64,000 bases of DNA from Leptolyngbya sp. FACHB-60 (GCF_014695775.1 NZ_JACJOX010000077.1:17198-81197), one strand, 5' to 3'. Counted from the stretch's first letter, positions 33,882 through 44,585 are shown. The notes: generated by a model from the sequence alone, not told the origin. Numbers and translations are program-made.

Positions 33882-34181
33882 CTACACTAAGAGGCCATTG
33901 ACCTCAGCGAGCGCTTTCTCTTTCACATCAGGTGGTAGCTCTCGCCAGTCCATACCCGCCTCTGCTCCAAGAAGCGCCCACAAAAGGTTCGTTGTCACTT
34001 TGCCTGGATGACGATCTCTTACTTGCATCCAGGCCGAAGCTGCACCGCCAACACGATTGAGGTCTTCCGCCGTGTATACCTCAATCTCAGCGAGCCACTC
34101 GCGAGAAACCGGTCCAATATTTTTCATAAACGCGCGCGCTCTTGCAATTTTGGTTAATGGGCATTCTAGGGCAACGCTCAT
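33882..34181 (-). CDS. TfoX C-terminal-domain protein
   Basis: About 99 residues from ATG 34181. IGPVSREWLAEIEVYTAEDLNRVG, LLWALLGAEAGMDWRELPPDVKEKAL match the TfoX_C domain found at the end of the competence regulator TfoX/Sxy. The N-terminal TfoX domain is absent, so this is a stand-alone C-terminal domain. The start is uncertain (34220 is possible). Function is unknown. Confidence 0.78.
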   Translation of the reverse strand: MSVALECPLTKIARARAFMKNIGPVSREWLAEIEVYTAEDLNRVGGAASAWMQVRDRHPGKVTTNLLWALLGAEAGMDWRELPPDVKEKALAEVNGLLV

Positions 34182-34220
34182 CACAATAGGCAAAATCCAT
34201 AGCCCGCACTTGCTTCTCAT

Positions 34221-34779
34221 CCATCACAGAAAAACCAAAGGGCATCCTCTACCGAACACCGCTCGACAACACAGGAGCGTTCCAAAACAAAAAACCCACC
34301 GGCACCGCTGGCTTGCTGGAGGTTCGCGCTTAAAGTGCATCTACCTTGATATGGCAGTCGCCGCTGTCGGTCTATAGTGCTCAAGTCGAGGGAGACGATC
34401 GCTGGGGTGGTACATGTGGCTCAGGCTGCGCTGTCATGCTGATACTGTTAGGCCCTAGGAGTTGCGCGATCTGGCCAGACTATGATGCCCAAACAAAAAC
34501 CCCCACGGGCTAGTGGTGCCGGTGGAGGTTAGGGTGCATCTACAGGACGTTCTCAGGAACTCGCTGCTGTGGTTAGGGTGCCCCGGTCGCTGGGGCGCGG
34601 TAGCCGGGGCAGGATGCAATCGGCCAGGTGGCTTAGTCGGTGGAGCTGACGCGCTTGCAGGCATAAACATTACCTATTGAGCCCTCAGCGATCGGTATTA
34701 TCTAGTTGTGATTCTCTAGGTATTAGCCGTCCGACCTACTCCCGCTACATTGCTCCGCAACGTGATTTCAACCAAGAGG
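34221..34779. other. Gap before kinase cluster, with inverted terminator-like motifs
   Basis: No convincing gene. CCACCGGCACC at 34296-34306 recurs inverted at 34515-34525; both sites sit next to an A-run (T-run on the minus strand). This gap marks the boundary between plasmid backbone and the kinase cargo. Confidence 0.4.
34488..34529 (-). terminator. Terminator-like hairpin, minus strand
   Basis: CCTCCAC and GTGGGGG (with one G-U pair) followed by TTTTTGTTT when read on the minus strand. No minus-strand gene now lies directly upstream, so it may be a relic from the cluster's former location. Confidence 0.35.
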
Positions 34780-37599
34780 ATGCCAAATCTGACCCGCTCT
34801 CAACTATCGCGCTATGGCATCGCTGGTCTCAGCGTTTTACTAGCAACCCTGCTGATGTTGCTGCTAAACCCTATGCTGGCCATGACTCAGAGTCCTTTTC
34901 TGTTATTCTTTGGCGCTGTTACGGTCAGCGCTTGGTCTGGCGGCCTCGGTCCGGGCCTGGTTGCCACGGCTTTATCTGGGTTGATTAGCACCTACTACTT
35001 TATCCCGCCCCTTTATTCCCTCTCTTTCAACTGGTCCAGCGGCTCGCGGCTGGGTTTATTTTTACTGGAGGGTGTGCTCGTTAGTGTCCTCGCTGGCAAA
35101 CTGCGGGCGGCTAAGCACCGGCTTGAGCGCACGTTGTCAAAGCTACGGAGCAGTGAAGGGGAATACCTGCGACTTGCCACGCAGTCGCAGGAACAGGCGA
35201 AGACGTTAAGAGCAATTTTCTCCGCGTCCGTCGACCATATCTACGTTTTTGATCAAGAGGGGCGCTATGGCTATGTCAGCGATGGTGCTGCTCAGGTACT
35301 TGGTCTTTCACCCGATGCCTTGCTGGGCAAAACCTGGCGAGACATTGGTTTACCCGCTGCGCTCATGGAGCCAGTGGATGCCCAGCGAAAGCAGGTGATA
35401 TCTACCGGGCGGTCGCTCAAAAGTGAAACTGATTTTGTCACAGGGAATGGGGTACGGTCCTACGAATATATTCTTACGCCGCTGAGTACAGCCTCATCAA
35501 CACACGCTGTAGTGGTCATTTCTCGCGATATTACCGACCGCAAGCAAGCAGAAGCCGAACGTAAACAATCGCTGCTGCGAGAGCAAGCGGCCCGAGCCGA
35601 AGCGGAAATGCAGCGAAATCGGCTGCATTCGCTCTTGGTGCAAGCCCCAGCGCTTATCTGTATCGATCGCGGTCCTGAGCATGTCTTCGAGTTTGCCAAT
35701 CCGCTTTACTCTCAATTGGTAGGGCATCGTGAATTAATTGGACTCACGGCGCGAGAAGCCTTCCCTGAATTGGAAGGACAAGGTTTTTTTGAACTGCTGG
35801 ATCAAGTGTTTGAAACCGGCCAACCGTTTGTGGGCAACGAAATTGCTGCTCAGTTTGACCGACAAGGCAATGGCACGCTCGAGGAAGGGTTTTTTAACTT
35901 TGTCTATCAGCCGCTTTTCGACGTTAACGGTGCGGTAGAAGGGATCGTTACCTTTAGCTTTGAGGTCACCACTCAAGTTGTGGCCCGGCGGCAAGCCGAA
36001 GCGCTAGCAGAAGATTTAAGAACACAACAGATTGCGCTGAAGAAAAGTGAAGCCCGCTTCAGTCGCTTAGTAGAAGCCAATATTATTGGCGTCCTTTTGG
36101 CCGCACCTAACGGCACCATTCTGGAGGCGAATGATGCCTTCCTCAAAATAGTGGGTTACACCCGTGAAGACCTGAAAAATGGCTTGATGCATTGGGGTGA
36201 GATGACCCCATTAGAATACCGTCAACAAGACGAGCAAGTATTACAGGAACTGGCGAGCACTGGCAGTTGTGCCCCGTTTGAAAAAGTATACATCCGCAAG
36301 GACGGCAGCCATGTGCCTATTCTACTCGGTGCCGCACAGCTCGAAAGCGACGAACTGGCTTGGGTTTGTTTTGTTTTGGATCTTACAGAAAGTAAGCAAG
36401 TTGAGGTCTTACTGCGCCAACAAGCGGAGGCTTTAGCCCAGGCCAATCGACTGAAAGATGAGTTTCTTGCGACCGTTTCCCATGAATTGCGGACACCCCT
36501 AAATGCGATGTTGGGTTGGGCAACCATGCTACGTGAGAAACAGCTGGATGACGCCACTCAACAGCGCGCGATCGAGACGATCGAGCGTAATGCTAGAGCG
36601 CAAAACCAACTGATTAATGACTTGTTAGATGTCTCTCGGATCATTACTGGCAAACTTCGCCTAGATGTGCGTCCTGTTGCGCTGGTTTCGGTGCTGGAGG
36701 CGGCGATCGATTCGATCCGGCCGGCCGCAGAAGCCAAGGGCATTCGCCTGCAAAGTCTTCTAGACCCGGCTGCGGGACCCATTTCTGGCGACCCAGACCG
36801 GCTTCAGCAAGTATTTTGGAATTTGTTGTCGAATGCCGTGAAGTTCACCCCGAAATGCGGTCGCATTCAGCTTCGCTTAGAGCGCATTAATTCACACGTT
36901 GAGATCACAGTCAGCGACACCGGACAGGGTATCAGCCCCGAGTTTCTGCCCTATGTGTTTGACCGCTTACAGCAAGCGGACAGTACCACCACTAGAACTC
37001 ATGGTGGGTTGGGGTTAGGCTTAGCGATTGTACGGCATTTGGTTGAACTTCATGGCGGACAGGTTCATGTGGCGAGTGCGGGGGAAGGTAAGGGAACAAC
37101 TTTCATAGTTAATTTACCCATTACGATCTTTCGACCCGAACCAGCTACTAGTGAACGTGTGCATCCGACGGTCTGCGATACGGCTCCTTTCATAGACACA
37201 CCCAGCCTGGCTGGGATCAAGGTTTTGATTGTCGATGACGAAGCTGATGCCCGAGAGCTTCTAGCTACACTGTTGAGGCGAAGTGGGGCCGTGGTCACCA
37301 TTGTGGCATCGGCGCAGGAAGCGTTGGCTACCATCACCCAAAGCTCGTTAGAGCAAAGACCTGACATCTTGGTGAGTGACATTGGCATGCCCGAGGTAGA
37401 TGGATATACGCTGATGCGGCAAGTGCGTGCCCTAACGCCAGAGCAGGGAGGCAGAATGCCAGCCATTGCCCTTACCGCTTATGCACGTACGGAAGATCGC
37501 ATCAAAGCATTGGCGGCTGGCTTTCAATCCCATGTCCCCAAGCCAGTAGAGCCCGCTGAATTTATTGCAGTTGTGGTCAACTTAAGTGAGCGCTTGTAA
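34780..37599 (+). CDS. Hybrid histidine kinase with DUF4118 sensor (939 aa)
   Basis: The N-terminal part, about residues 15-95, is a KdpD-like DUF4118 membrane domain (several TM segments). Three PAS domains follow (about 140-250, 275-400, 420-540), then HisKA with VSHELRTPLNAML, HATPase with NAVKFTP, DTGQGIS and GGLGLGLAIV, and a C-terminal receiver (VLIVDDEADAR; DILVSDIGMPEVDG; PKPVE). The receiver on the same chain makes it a hybrid kinase that passes phosphate on to other proteins. A TTG at 34750 would extend the N-terminus by ten residues; ATG 34780 is the first ATG. Confidence 0.9.
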   Translation: MPNLTRSQLSRYGIAGLSVLLATLLMLLLNPMLAMTQSPFLLFFGAVTVSAWSGGLGPGLVATALSGLISTYYFIPPLYSLSFNWSSGSRLGLFLLEGVLVSVLAGKLRAAKHRLERTLSKLRSSEGEYLRLATQSQEQAKTLRAIFSASVDHIYVFDQEGRYGYVSDGAAQVLGLSPDALLGKTWRDIGLPAALMEPVDAQRKQVISTGRSLKSETDFVTGNGVRSYEYILTPLSTASSTHAVVVISRDITDRKQAEAERKQSLLREQAARAEAEMQRNRLHSLLVQAPALICIDRGPEHVFEFANPLYSQLVGHRELIGLTAREAFPELEGQGFFELLDQVFETGQPFVGNEIAAQFDRQGNGTLEEGFFNFVYQPLFDVNGAVEGIVTFSFEVTTQVVARRQAEALAEDLRTQQIALKKSEARFSRLVEANIIGVLLAAPNGTILEANDAFLKIVGYTREDLKNGLMHWGEMTPLEYRQQDEQVLQELASTGSCAPFEKVYIRKDGSHVPILLGAAQLESDELAWVCFVLDLTESKQVEVLLRQQAEALAQANRLKDEFLATVSHELRTPLNAMLGWATMLREKQLDDATQQRAIETIERNARAQNQLINDLLDVSRIITGKLRLDVRPVALVSVLEAAIDSIRPAAEAKGIRLQSLLDPAAGPISGDPDRLQQVFWNLLSNAVKFTPKCGRIQLRLERINSHVEITVSDTGQGISPEFLPYVFDRLQQADSTTTRTHGGLGLGLAIVRHLVELHGGQVHVASAGEGKGTTFIVNLPITIFRPEPATSERVHPTVCDTAPFIDTPSLAGIKVLIVDDEADARELLATLLRRSGAVVTIVASAQEALATITQSSLEQRPDILVSDIGMPEVDGYTLMRQVRALTPEQGGRMPAIALTAYARTEDRIKALAAGFQSHVPKPVEPAEFIAVVVNLSERL

Positions 37600-37643
37600 G
37601 GGCTCGCAATCTTAGCCAGTGGGTCAGCACCGACCAAAATAAA

Positions 37644-37670
37644 TCCCACCAGCCAGTGCAGCTGGTGGGA
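37644..37670 (+). terminator. Strong hairpin after the first kinase
   Basis: TCCCACCAGC and GCTGGTGGGA form a perfect 10-bp stem with a 7-base loop; only a weak T-run follows. It probably ends transcription of the first kinase gene. Confidence 0.45.
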
Positions 37671-37845
37671 AATTCTCAGGATGTATCGCAAATATGCTGA
37701 ACCTAGGTTGCCCCAATTGGTCGAGGGTCGCGCAGGGGCAAGCCGGATGGCTTAGATGTGGCCTAAAGCACGCACTAAACAAGTCTTGCTTAAATTAAAA
37801 CGTCTATCTTGGGGATGATTTATATTTCCGTCAGAGTCGAGTTGA

Positions 37846-40800
37846 ATGGATTTACCGTTTATGTATACGGCTCCACCCTCAATGAAACGCGACGCGAGCG
37901 GAAAGTTTGTGAACAATTGGGATCAAGAGACCAAGCATCGAGTCAGCTTATCCCTAACCCACACAGCTTGGCGATCGCTCGATCAAGCGGCGCAACAGCG
38001 AGGTACGTCTCGCTCCGAAGTGATTGAACGGTTTGCCCGCAGTTTGGAGGTGAAGGATAGCATCAACTCCAACGGCAGCTCCAATGGAGAAAGTCCTCAA
38101 GTTGTGAGGCTGCAAAACCAACTGCTTGAGCCACAGCAGAGCCAGGCGTTAGCGGCGCGGTTAGCCCATACCCCAGGTCAAGTTGATCGGGCAACAGAGC
38201 TTAAAGTCGTCACTATTTTAGAAAGCATCACCGATGCGTTTGTGGCCTTTGACCGCGATTGGCACTACACCTACGTCAACCAGGCCGCCGCCCAAATTTT
38301 GCACAAAACCCCTGAAGAGCTGATTGGCAAACAGGTTTGGAACGACGTTTTTCCTGAGTTGGTGGGCGGGGTGGCCTACCAGGCCATGCATCGGGCGATC
38401 GCTGAGCAAATTCCGGTAGCCTGGGAAGAGTTCGGCGAGCCTCTTCATCCCTGCCTGGAGGCAAAAGCCTACCCTTCATCGGAGGGTCTCACAGTTTATT
38501 TTCGAGATGTGACCGAACGCAAACAGGCCGAGGTAGAACGAGAGCGATTGCTCCGCGAGTTAGAAACAGAACATGCCCAGTTTGAAGCAGTGCTACGCCA
38601 GATGCCGGCGGGCGTGCTGATTGCCGAGGCCGGGTCTAACAAATTAGTGCTGGCCAATGAGCAGGCGAAACGAACGCTGGGCTGTAGCTATGAGCAGTCC
38701 TACGAACTAGAAGCCTATGTACCCATCACTCCCTATGAAGCGTTTCGCCCCGATGGGCAGAAGTATGCGCCCCATGACTATCCCCTGCCGCGATCGCTGA
38801 GAGCCGGTGAAGTCATCATCAACGAGGAGATAGAGCTCCGCCAAGAAGACGGTCAGCGGACTGTAATTAGCGTCAGTTCAGCCCCAATTTTGGATCGGCA
38901 AGGGCAAATTTTAGCGGCTGCCGTCGTGTTTCAAGACATTACCGAACGTCAGCAAACCGAAAGGCTACTCAGGCAGCAGGCTGAAGATCTTGAAAACCAG
39001 CAAAAATGGTTAGAAGCCGTTCTCGATCTAATGCCAACGCCAACGGTTTTTGTTGAACCAGACACCGCAAAAGTCATTTTTGCCAACCGAATTGCGAATG
39101 AGTTAGCCGGGGGAGATTTACCCAAAAATAAATCCTTAGAGGAATATACCGACGCCTATTACTGCACCAATGCCCAGGGCGATCGCATTGCCCCCGAGCA
39201 AATGCCAGCTGTACTAGTTGCCCGGGGGGAGCGCTTACAAAACTATGAGATGAACTGGCATACCCCCGACGGCGTTCGGGCCACCCTCTGCTGGGGAGAA
39301 ACCATGCCCGCCATGTATGGGCATGGGGCGATCGGCATTGGCATGTTTCAAGATGTGACCCGCCTCAAACAAATTGAGGCGAACCTACGCCAGACCGAAG
39401 AGCGCCTACAGCTTGCCCTCTCATCAGCCCAAATGGTCGCTTGGGATTGGGATGTAGAAACAGATCAGGTCGTCTGTTCTCCCAATGCCCAAGAAATTTG
39501 GGGCATGGAGGTGGGCACCGCAGACGAGTTTCGGGCTCCGATTCACCCAGACGATCGACTCCTGCTGATGCAGGCGACCGAGCAGGCCATTGTGGGCGAT
39601 CAGTCCTTTGCCCAAGAGTATCGAGTGGTCGCTGCCGACGGTGAAGTGCGCTGGCTTAAGGCTCAGGGGCAGGTTTACCTCAACGAAGCTGGGCAAGCGG
39701 TACGCGTGGCCGGGGTTTCAATCAACATCACCGAGCGCAAGCACATCGAAGCCAATCGCGAGGCCCTACTGGCAGAACTCCAGCGCAAAGAACAGCAGCA
39801 GCAATTTTTGATTGAGCTAAACGATGCCGCTCGCACCCTGCAAGACTCAGAGGAAATTGTCTGGCAGGTCGTTAACGCCACCGGTCAGCACTTCAACGTC
39901 ACGCGCTGCGCCTACGGTGAAATTGATGCCGCCCAAGAGCACGTAATCGTTGAGCGCGACTACTGCAATGGCGTCACCAGCGTGGTGGGAATCCACCAGA
40001 TGGATTCGTTTGGGGCTGACATCATCGCCGAGCTCAAGCAGGGCAAAACCATTGTGGTCGATGATGTCGATCGCGACCCTCGCACCAGGACCAGTGCGGC
40101 GGCCTTTGCCGCCATTGAGACCCGGTCGCTGCTCTGTGTGCCCCTGGTAAAGCGCGGGCGGTTTGTTGCCATACTGGTGTTGCATCACGTCACGCCACGC
40201 CGCTGGACGGCCGACAACGTGGCCATGATAGAGCGCATTGCTGAAAAAACCTGGCTGGCCGTAGAGCGATCGCGGGCCGAAGCCGAACTGCGTGAGAGCG
40301 AAGCACGGCTACAGCTCGCCCTCAACATTGGCCGCATGGGCACCTGGGAATGGGACATGCAGGCCAATACAATGCGTTGGTCGGCGGGGCATTTCACTAT
40401 CCTGGGTTATCAACCCGACGAATGCGAACCGAGCTACGAGATGTGGGCCAGCCGCACCCATCCCGATGACCTGCCAACCGCTGCGGCAAAGCTCCAGCAG
40501 GCGATTCAGGAGCGCACCGAGTACTATCACGAATATCGCCTGCGCTGGCCCGATGGGACCATTCGCTGGGTCGAGGCCAGGGGGCAGTTTTCCTACGATG
40601 TTCAGGGCCACCCCAAGCAATCCATCGGCGCTGTCATCGACATTACCGATCGCAAGCAGGCCGAAGAGGCCCTGCACCAAGCACTGCAAAAGCTCAACTT
40701 TCACGTTGAAAATACGCCTATGGCCGTCGTCGAGTGGAATCGCGACTTTCGCGTGACTCGGTGGTCGGCAGGCGCAGAGCGCATCTTGGGTTGGCAAGCG

Positions 40801-43170
40801 GAAGAAATGCTGGGCAAAACGTTAACCGAGATCCCGTTTGTCTATGAGGAGGATTTAGAACCCGTTGCTGACGTCTGCCGCCGATTGGTCTATGGCGAAG
40901 AACCCCATATTCTTTCCTACAACCGCAACTACACCAAAGATCGCGCCGTTGTCCACTGTGAGTGGTACAACTCCAGTCTCAAAGATGAATCAGGACAGAT
41001 GACCTCAGTCTTGTCTCTAGTGCTGGATGTCACCGATCGCAAGCAAGCCGAGCAGGAGCGCGAACAGCTGCTCGAGCGAGAACGCGTGGCTCGAGCCCAG
41101 GCCGAAGCCGCCCAACAGCAGCTGGCCACCCTCGTTGACGTCTCCCCGGTTGGGCTGGCGCTATTGGACAGTGAGCAGCGCTTTATCGCCATCAACGAAG
41201 CCCTGGCTGAAATCAATGGGTCATCCCGTGACCATCACTTGGGTAAGTCCGTTGCGGAGCTATTTGGTGCCTCTGATCCCGCCATCGTTGACGTTATTGG
41301 CCAGATTTATGCCACAGGTGAGCCGTTTATCTCGCCCAGCCTACCCGTCAATATACCTGGGCGTGACGATCGCCGCCCTGGCTACTACAACGTTCACTAT
41401 CTGCCAACGTTTGACTTAAATCACCAGATAGAAAGACTTTTAGCCTATGTTGTCGATGTCACCGAGCGCGTCAAGTTAGAGCGCGCCCAGCAGTTTCTGG
41501 CTGAATCGAGCGCCGTGCTGGCCTCGTCTCTAGACTACCAAACCACCTTAGAGCAGGTGGCCCAGCTCACCGTACCGAAACTGGCCGACTGGTGTACGGT
41601 TCACATTGTGGAAGAGGACGGCGCGGTCGACCAAATTGCCGTGGCACACGTTGACCCAGCCAAGCTGGAATGGGCTTACCAGATTCGAGACAAGTATCCC
41701 TTAGATACCGATGCAGAGCGCGGTGCCGCCCTGACCCTGCGCACCGGACAGCCAGACCTGGTGCCTGAAATTCCCGATGAGCTGTTGGTTCACGCTGCTA
41801 AAGACCCTGAGCATTTAGAGATTTTGCGGCAGGTGGGCTTTAGCTCAGTGATGACGGTGCCGCTGCGCACTCAAGACCAGGTGGTCGGCGTGATCTCGTT
41901 TATCTCGGCTGAGTCGGGCCGCCGCTACACCACCGCAGATTTGCAGCTCGCCGAAGAGTTGGCGCATCGGGCTTCCCTAGCGATCGAAAATGCTCAGCTC
42001 TATCGGGCCGCTCAGCGTGATCGCACCAAAGCCGAAACCGCCAACCGTATCAAAGACGAGTTCTTGGCCGTCTTGTCCCATGAGTTGCGATCGCCCCTGA
42101 ACCCGATTTTGGGCTGGGCCAGACTATTGCGCAGCAGACAGCTGTCTGCGGCCAAAACAGACCAAGCCTTAGAAACCATTGAGCGCAACGCCAAACTCCA
42201 GGCTCAGCTGATCGAAGACCTGCTCGATGTTTCCCGCATTTTGCAGGGCAAGATGACCTTGAACGTTACCCCAGTAAACCTAGTCACCACCATTGAAGCG
42301 GCAGCTGAAACCGTGCGCCTGGCGGCTGAAGCCAAACGGATTCACATTCAAACCACGCTGAATGCGATCGCGGGCCAGGTTTTGGGCGACACCAACCGAC
42401 TCCAGCAGGTGATCTGGAACCTGCTCTCCAATGCGGTCAAGTTCACCCCGGCGGGTGGGCAAGTCGCCCTCACCCTAGAGCAGGTTGACGCCTATGCTCA
42501 AATTCAGGTGCGAGACACCGGCAAGGGTATTCATCCAGCCTTTTTGCCCCACGTATTTGACTATTTCCGTCAAGAAGATGGCACCACCACCCGTCAGTTT
42601 GGCGGCCTCGGCCTGGGCCTGGCGATCGTGCGTCAGCTCACCGAACTGCACGGCGGGATGGTGGCGGCAGACAGCCCAGGACAAGACCTCGGCGCAACCT
42701 TTACGGTGCGGCTCCCCCTCAACCTGGAAGGGCAGGATCAGCCGTCGCCCGCTGAACCGTTAAAGAAAGCAACCGACTTAACCGGGCTACAGATCTTAGT
42801 GGTTGACGACGAGGCCGACATGCGAGAGCTAGCGTCTTTTGTTCTCAGCCAGGCGGGGGCTGAGGTAGCGGTTGCCGGCTCAGCCCTGCAGGCCCTCAAT
42901 CGGCTGAATCAGTCTATGCCCGACCTGTTGCTGTGCGATATCGGCATGCCAGAGATGAATGGCTATGAACTGATTCAGCAGATTCGCCAACGGCGTCACG
43001 ACCAGGGTGGCAATATTCCTGCGATCGCCCTGACGGCCTACGCAGGCGAGGTCAATCAGCAGCATGCTCTGGCCGCTGGCTTTCAGCTGCATTTGGCCAA
43101 ACCCATTGAGCCAGACCTACTGGTGAGCACGATCGCTACGTTAGTGAAGCCTCAATCGCAAGAATGCTAG
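37846..43170 (+). CDS. Giant multi-PAS/GAF hybrid histidine kinase with ribbon-helix-helix N-terminus
   Basis: 1,774 residues. The first 70 residues carry a ribbon-helix-helix-like segment (RVSLSLTHTAWRSLDQAA, GTSRSEVIERFARSL), similar to the small plasmid protein at 58893. Then come PAS (about 115-215), PAS (235-365), PAS (385-500), PAS (510-620), GAF (640-790), PAS (800-920), PAS (930-1050), PAS (1070-1190), GAF (1200-1370), HisKA (VLSHELRSPLNPILG), HATPase (NAVKFTPAGG, GGLGLGLAIV) and a receiver (VVDDEADMR, DLLLCDIGMPEMNG, KPIEP). The number of sensor modules is exceptional. The start is ATG 37846; an ATG at 37882 is also possible. Confidence 0.9.
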   Translation: MDLPFMYTAPPSMKRDASGKFVNNWDQETKHRVSLSLTHTAWRSLDQAAQQRGTSRSEVIERFARSLEVKDSINSNGSSNGESPQVVRLQNQLLEPQQSQALAARLAHTPGQVDRATELKVVTILESITDAFVAFDRDWHYTYVNQAAAQILHKTPEELIGKQVWNDVFPELVGGVAYQAMHRAIAEQIPVAWEEFGEPLHPCLEAKAYPSSEGLTVYFRDVTERKQAEVERERLLRELETEHAQFEAVLRQMPAGVLIAEAGSNKLVLANEQAKRTLGCSYEQSYELEAYVPITPYEAFRPDGQKYAPHDYPLPRSLRAGEVIINEEIELRQEDGQRTVISVSSAPILDRQGQILAAAVVFQDITERQQTERLLRQQAEDLENQQKWLEAVLDLMPTPTVFVEPDTAKVIFANRIANELAGGDLPKNKSLEEYTDAYYCTNAQGDRIAPEQMPAVLVARGERLQNYEMNWHTPDGVRATLCWGETMPAMYGHGAIGIGMFQDVTRLKQIEANLRQTEERLQLALSSAQMVAWDWDVETDQVVCSPNAQEIWGMEVGTADEFRAPIHPDDRLLLMQATEQAIVGDQSFAQEYRVVAADGEVRWLKAQGQVYLNEAGQAVRVAGVSINITERKHIEANREALLAELQRKEQQQQFLIELNDAARTLQDSEEIVWQVVNATGQHFNVTRCAYGEIDAAQEHVIVERDYCNGVTSVVGIHQMDSFGADIIAELKQGKTIVVDDVDRDPRTRTSAAAFAAIETRSLLCVPLVKRGRFVAILVLHHVTPRRWTADNVAMIERIAEKTWLAVERSRAEAELRESEARLQLALNIGRMGTWEWDMQANTMRWSAGHFTILGYQPDECEPSYEMWASRTHPDDLPTAAAKLQQAIQERTEYYHEYRLRWPDGTIRWVEARGQFSYDVQGHPKQSIGAVIDITDRKQAEEALHQALQKLNFHVENTPMAVVEWNRDFRVTRWSAGAERILGWQAEEMLGKTLTEIPFVYEEDLEPVADVCRRLVYGEEPHILSYNRNYTKDRAVVHCEWYNSSLKDESGQMTSVLSLVLDVTDRKQAEQEREQLLERERVARAQAEAAQQQLATLVDVSPVGLALLDSEQRFIAINEALAEINGSSRDHHLGKSVAELFGASDPAIVDVIGQIYATGEPFISPSLPVNIPGRDDRRPGYYNVHYLPTFDLNHQIERLLAYVVDVTERVKLERAQQFLAESSAVLASSLDYQTTLEQVAQLTVPKLADWCTVHIVEEDGAVDQIAVAHVDPAKLEWAYQIRDKYPLDTDAERGAALTLRTGQPDLVPEIPDELLVHAAKDPEHLEILRQVGFSSVMTVPLRTQDQVVGVISFISAESGRRYTTADLQLAEELAHRASLAIENAQLYRAAQRDRTKAETANRIKDEFLAVLSHELRSPLNPILGWARLLRSRQLSAAKTDQALETIERNAKLQAQLIEDLLDVSRILQGKMTLNVTPVNLVTTIEAAAETVRLAAEAKRIHIQTTLNAIAGQVLGDTNRLQQVIWNLLSNAVKFTPAGGQVALTLEQVDAYAQIQVRDTGKGIHPAFLPHVFDYFRQEDGTTTRQFGGLGLGLAIVRQLTELHGGMVAADSPGQDLGATFTVRLPLNLEGQDQPSPAEPLKKATDLTGLQILVVDDEADMRELASFVLSQAGAEVAVAGSALQALNRLNQSMPDLLLCDIGMPEMNGYELIQQIRQRRHDQGGNIPAIALTAYAGEVNQQHALAAGFQLHLAKPIEPDLLVSTIATLVKPQSQEC

Positions 43171-43197
43171 GGCGTGTTTTAGGGACCTAGAGCTAGA

Positions 43198-43350
43198 GGC
43201 GTCAGAACGTTCCCAAGGTGGCTTTAAAACCAAAATCCATCTGCGCTGCGAGGGAAATAGATTGCCTGTTACCTTTCTGTTCATGGTTGGCGAGCGCCAT
43301 GAGGCGGCCCTGTTTGAACCGTTGATGGAAAGAAGGAGGTTAAAGGCCTT
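43198..43350 (+). pseudogene. Fragment of IS5-type transposase
   Basis: The plus strand reads SERSQGGFKTKIHLRC, then LPVTFLFMVGERHEA and FEPLMERRR, the motif cluster of IS5-family transposases (RSRGGFSTKIH ... LPLAFVLTAGQRHEA). No start, stop or terminal repeats are intact. It sits directly after the giant kinase gene and marks past transposition. Confidence 0.75.
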
Positions 43351-44186
43351 AACGTTGGGCGACAAGGTAACGCTCGAATGTGGAGTTAAAAGTAGCTGGG
43401 GAACCTGGGGTGCCCTACGTCACCAAGGGCACGGCTGATGTGAACCTCAAGATTACGGTGGAGTGTTCATTTTCCAAGGAAGGTTGAGGCTCCAGCGCCT
43501 AGGAGTAGCCCTGGATCAGGGCGCAGAGTTGCCTGCGCGCAATTAACTCATCTGGCTTACTCCACACCTGTACCCACAACAAGCCCTGAATTAGTTGAGT
43601 GGCAATTTCCCAGCACAGTGGTGGACAGTTTTTGGAGCGTTTCACGAGAAAGATTGTGATGCTGCTCTAGGACAAGGGGCAGCTACTTTGTTAGAACAAC
43701 AATTCCGTACGGGAATATACTTTCCTGCTATCTAAACTTTCCTTACCTGCAACAAGCAAAAGGGTAGGAGATTAAGGTCATCAACCGATTGGCAAAAGAT
43801 CCAAAGCGAGAATTTTTAGGTACGCTGGAGATTCTGCCTAAAACCTTAAATATATCAGAGCTTTTGCGGAAATTTATCCTAATAAATTAATTGCATAAAC
43901 GCTCTTTGCAAGACCCTCTGATTATATAACATCGCATCGCTAGAGAAGCTTATATTCTTTTAGGAGCAACTTTAGTATGCTCAAGATTTGTTAAAAACGG
44001 ATAAAAATTTAACGTTCTCGTCCCCCGCTTCTAGGAAGGCACACTCACAAATTTTGCCTGTGTACTTTAGCAAATAAGAGAAAATATCCATCTAAAGCGT
44101 GACGTTAAAATTTATTAACTAAGTCAAAGTTATCAATGTAATTGTGTTAATTTTCTTTTCCTGTTGTCTTTAGGTAAGTCTCTCAA
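43351..44186. other. Gene-poor decayed region between kinases
   Basis: No intact gene. Short frames such as GTADVNLKITVECSF (about 43430-43490), a fragment resembling an IS630 DDE segment (FLERFTRKIVMLL, about 43640-43670), and a 39-codon stretch around 43770-43887 look like remnants of several elements, all short and broken. Confidence 0.5.
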
Positions 44187-44585
44187 ATGTGTGGCTCTCA
44201 AACCTTCCGCATACTTATTGTGGATGACATCATTGATAACTTATTTCTGCTACAAACTCTCTTAGAAGCAGAAGGTTATCAAGTCGATACAGCAGATAAT
44301 GGTAGGGCAGCCCTTGTAAAAGTAGAAGCCTCGCCACCTGATTTGATTTTAATGGACGTGATGATGCCTGACATGAATGGATATGAAATAACTAAAGAGA
44401 TTCGCCAAAATCAGAATGTGCCATTTATTCCTATTTTGATGGTAACTGCCTATGAAGATGCTAATGATATTCAGGGGCTGGCGATGGGCGCAAACGATTT
44501 TATTCGTAAGCCAATAGAAATCGATCTTCTTTTATCTAGAGTTGCGGAATTTTTACAGTTTAGACAACAAGCCACATCTTCTTAA
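44187..44585 (+). CDS. Single-domain response regulator
   Basis: A 132-residue receiver with acidic pair D13-D14, phospho-acceptor D57 in DLILMDVMMP, T87 and K108 in FIRKPIE. There is no output domain, so it likely works in phosphorelay with the neighbouring kinases. The codon and composition match the downstream kinase better than the plasmid backbone. The ribosome-binding site is weak. Confidence 0.88.
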   Translation: MCGSQTFRILIVDDIIDNLFLLQTLLEAEGYQVDTADNGRAALVKVEASPPDLILMDVMMPDMNGYEITKEIRQNQNVPFIPILMVTAYEDANDIQGLAMGANDFIRKPIEIDLLLSRVAEFLQFRQQATSS

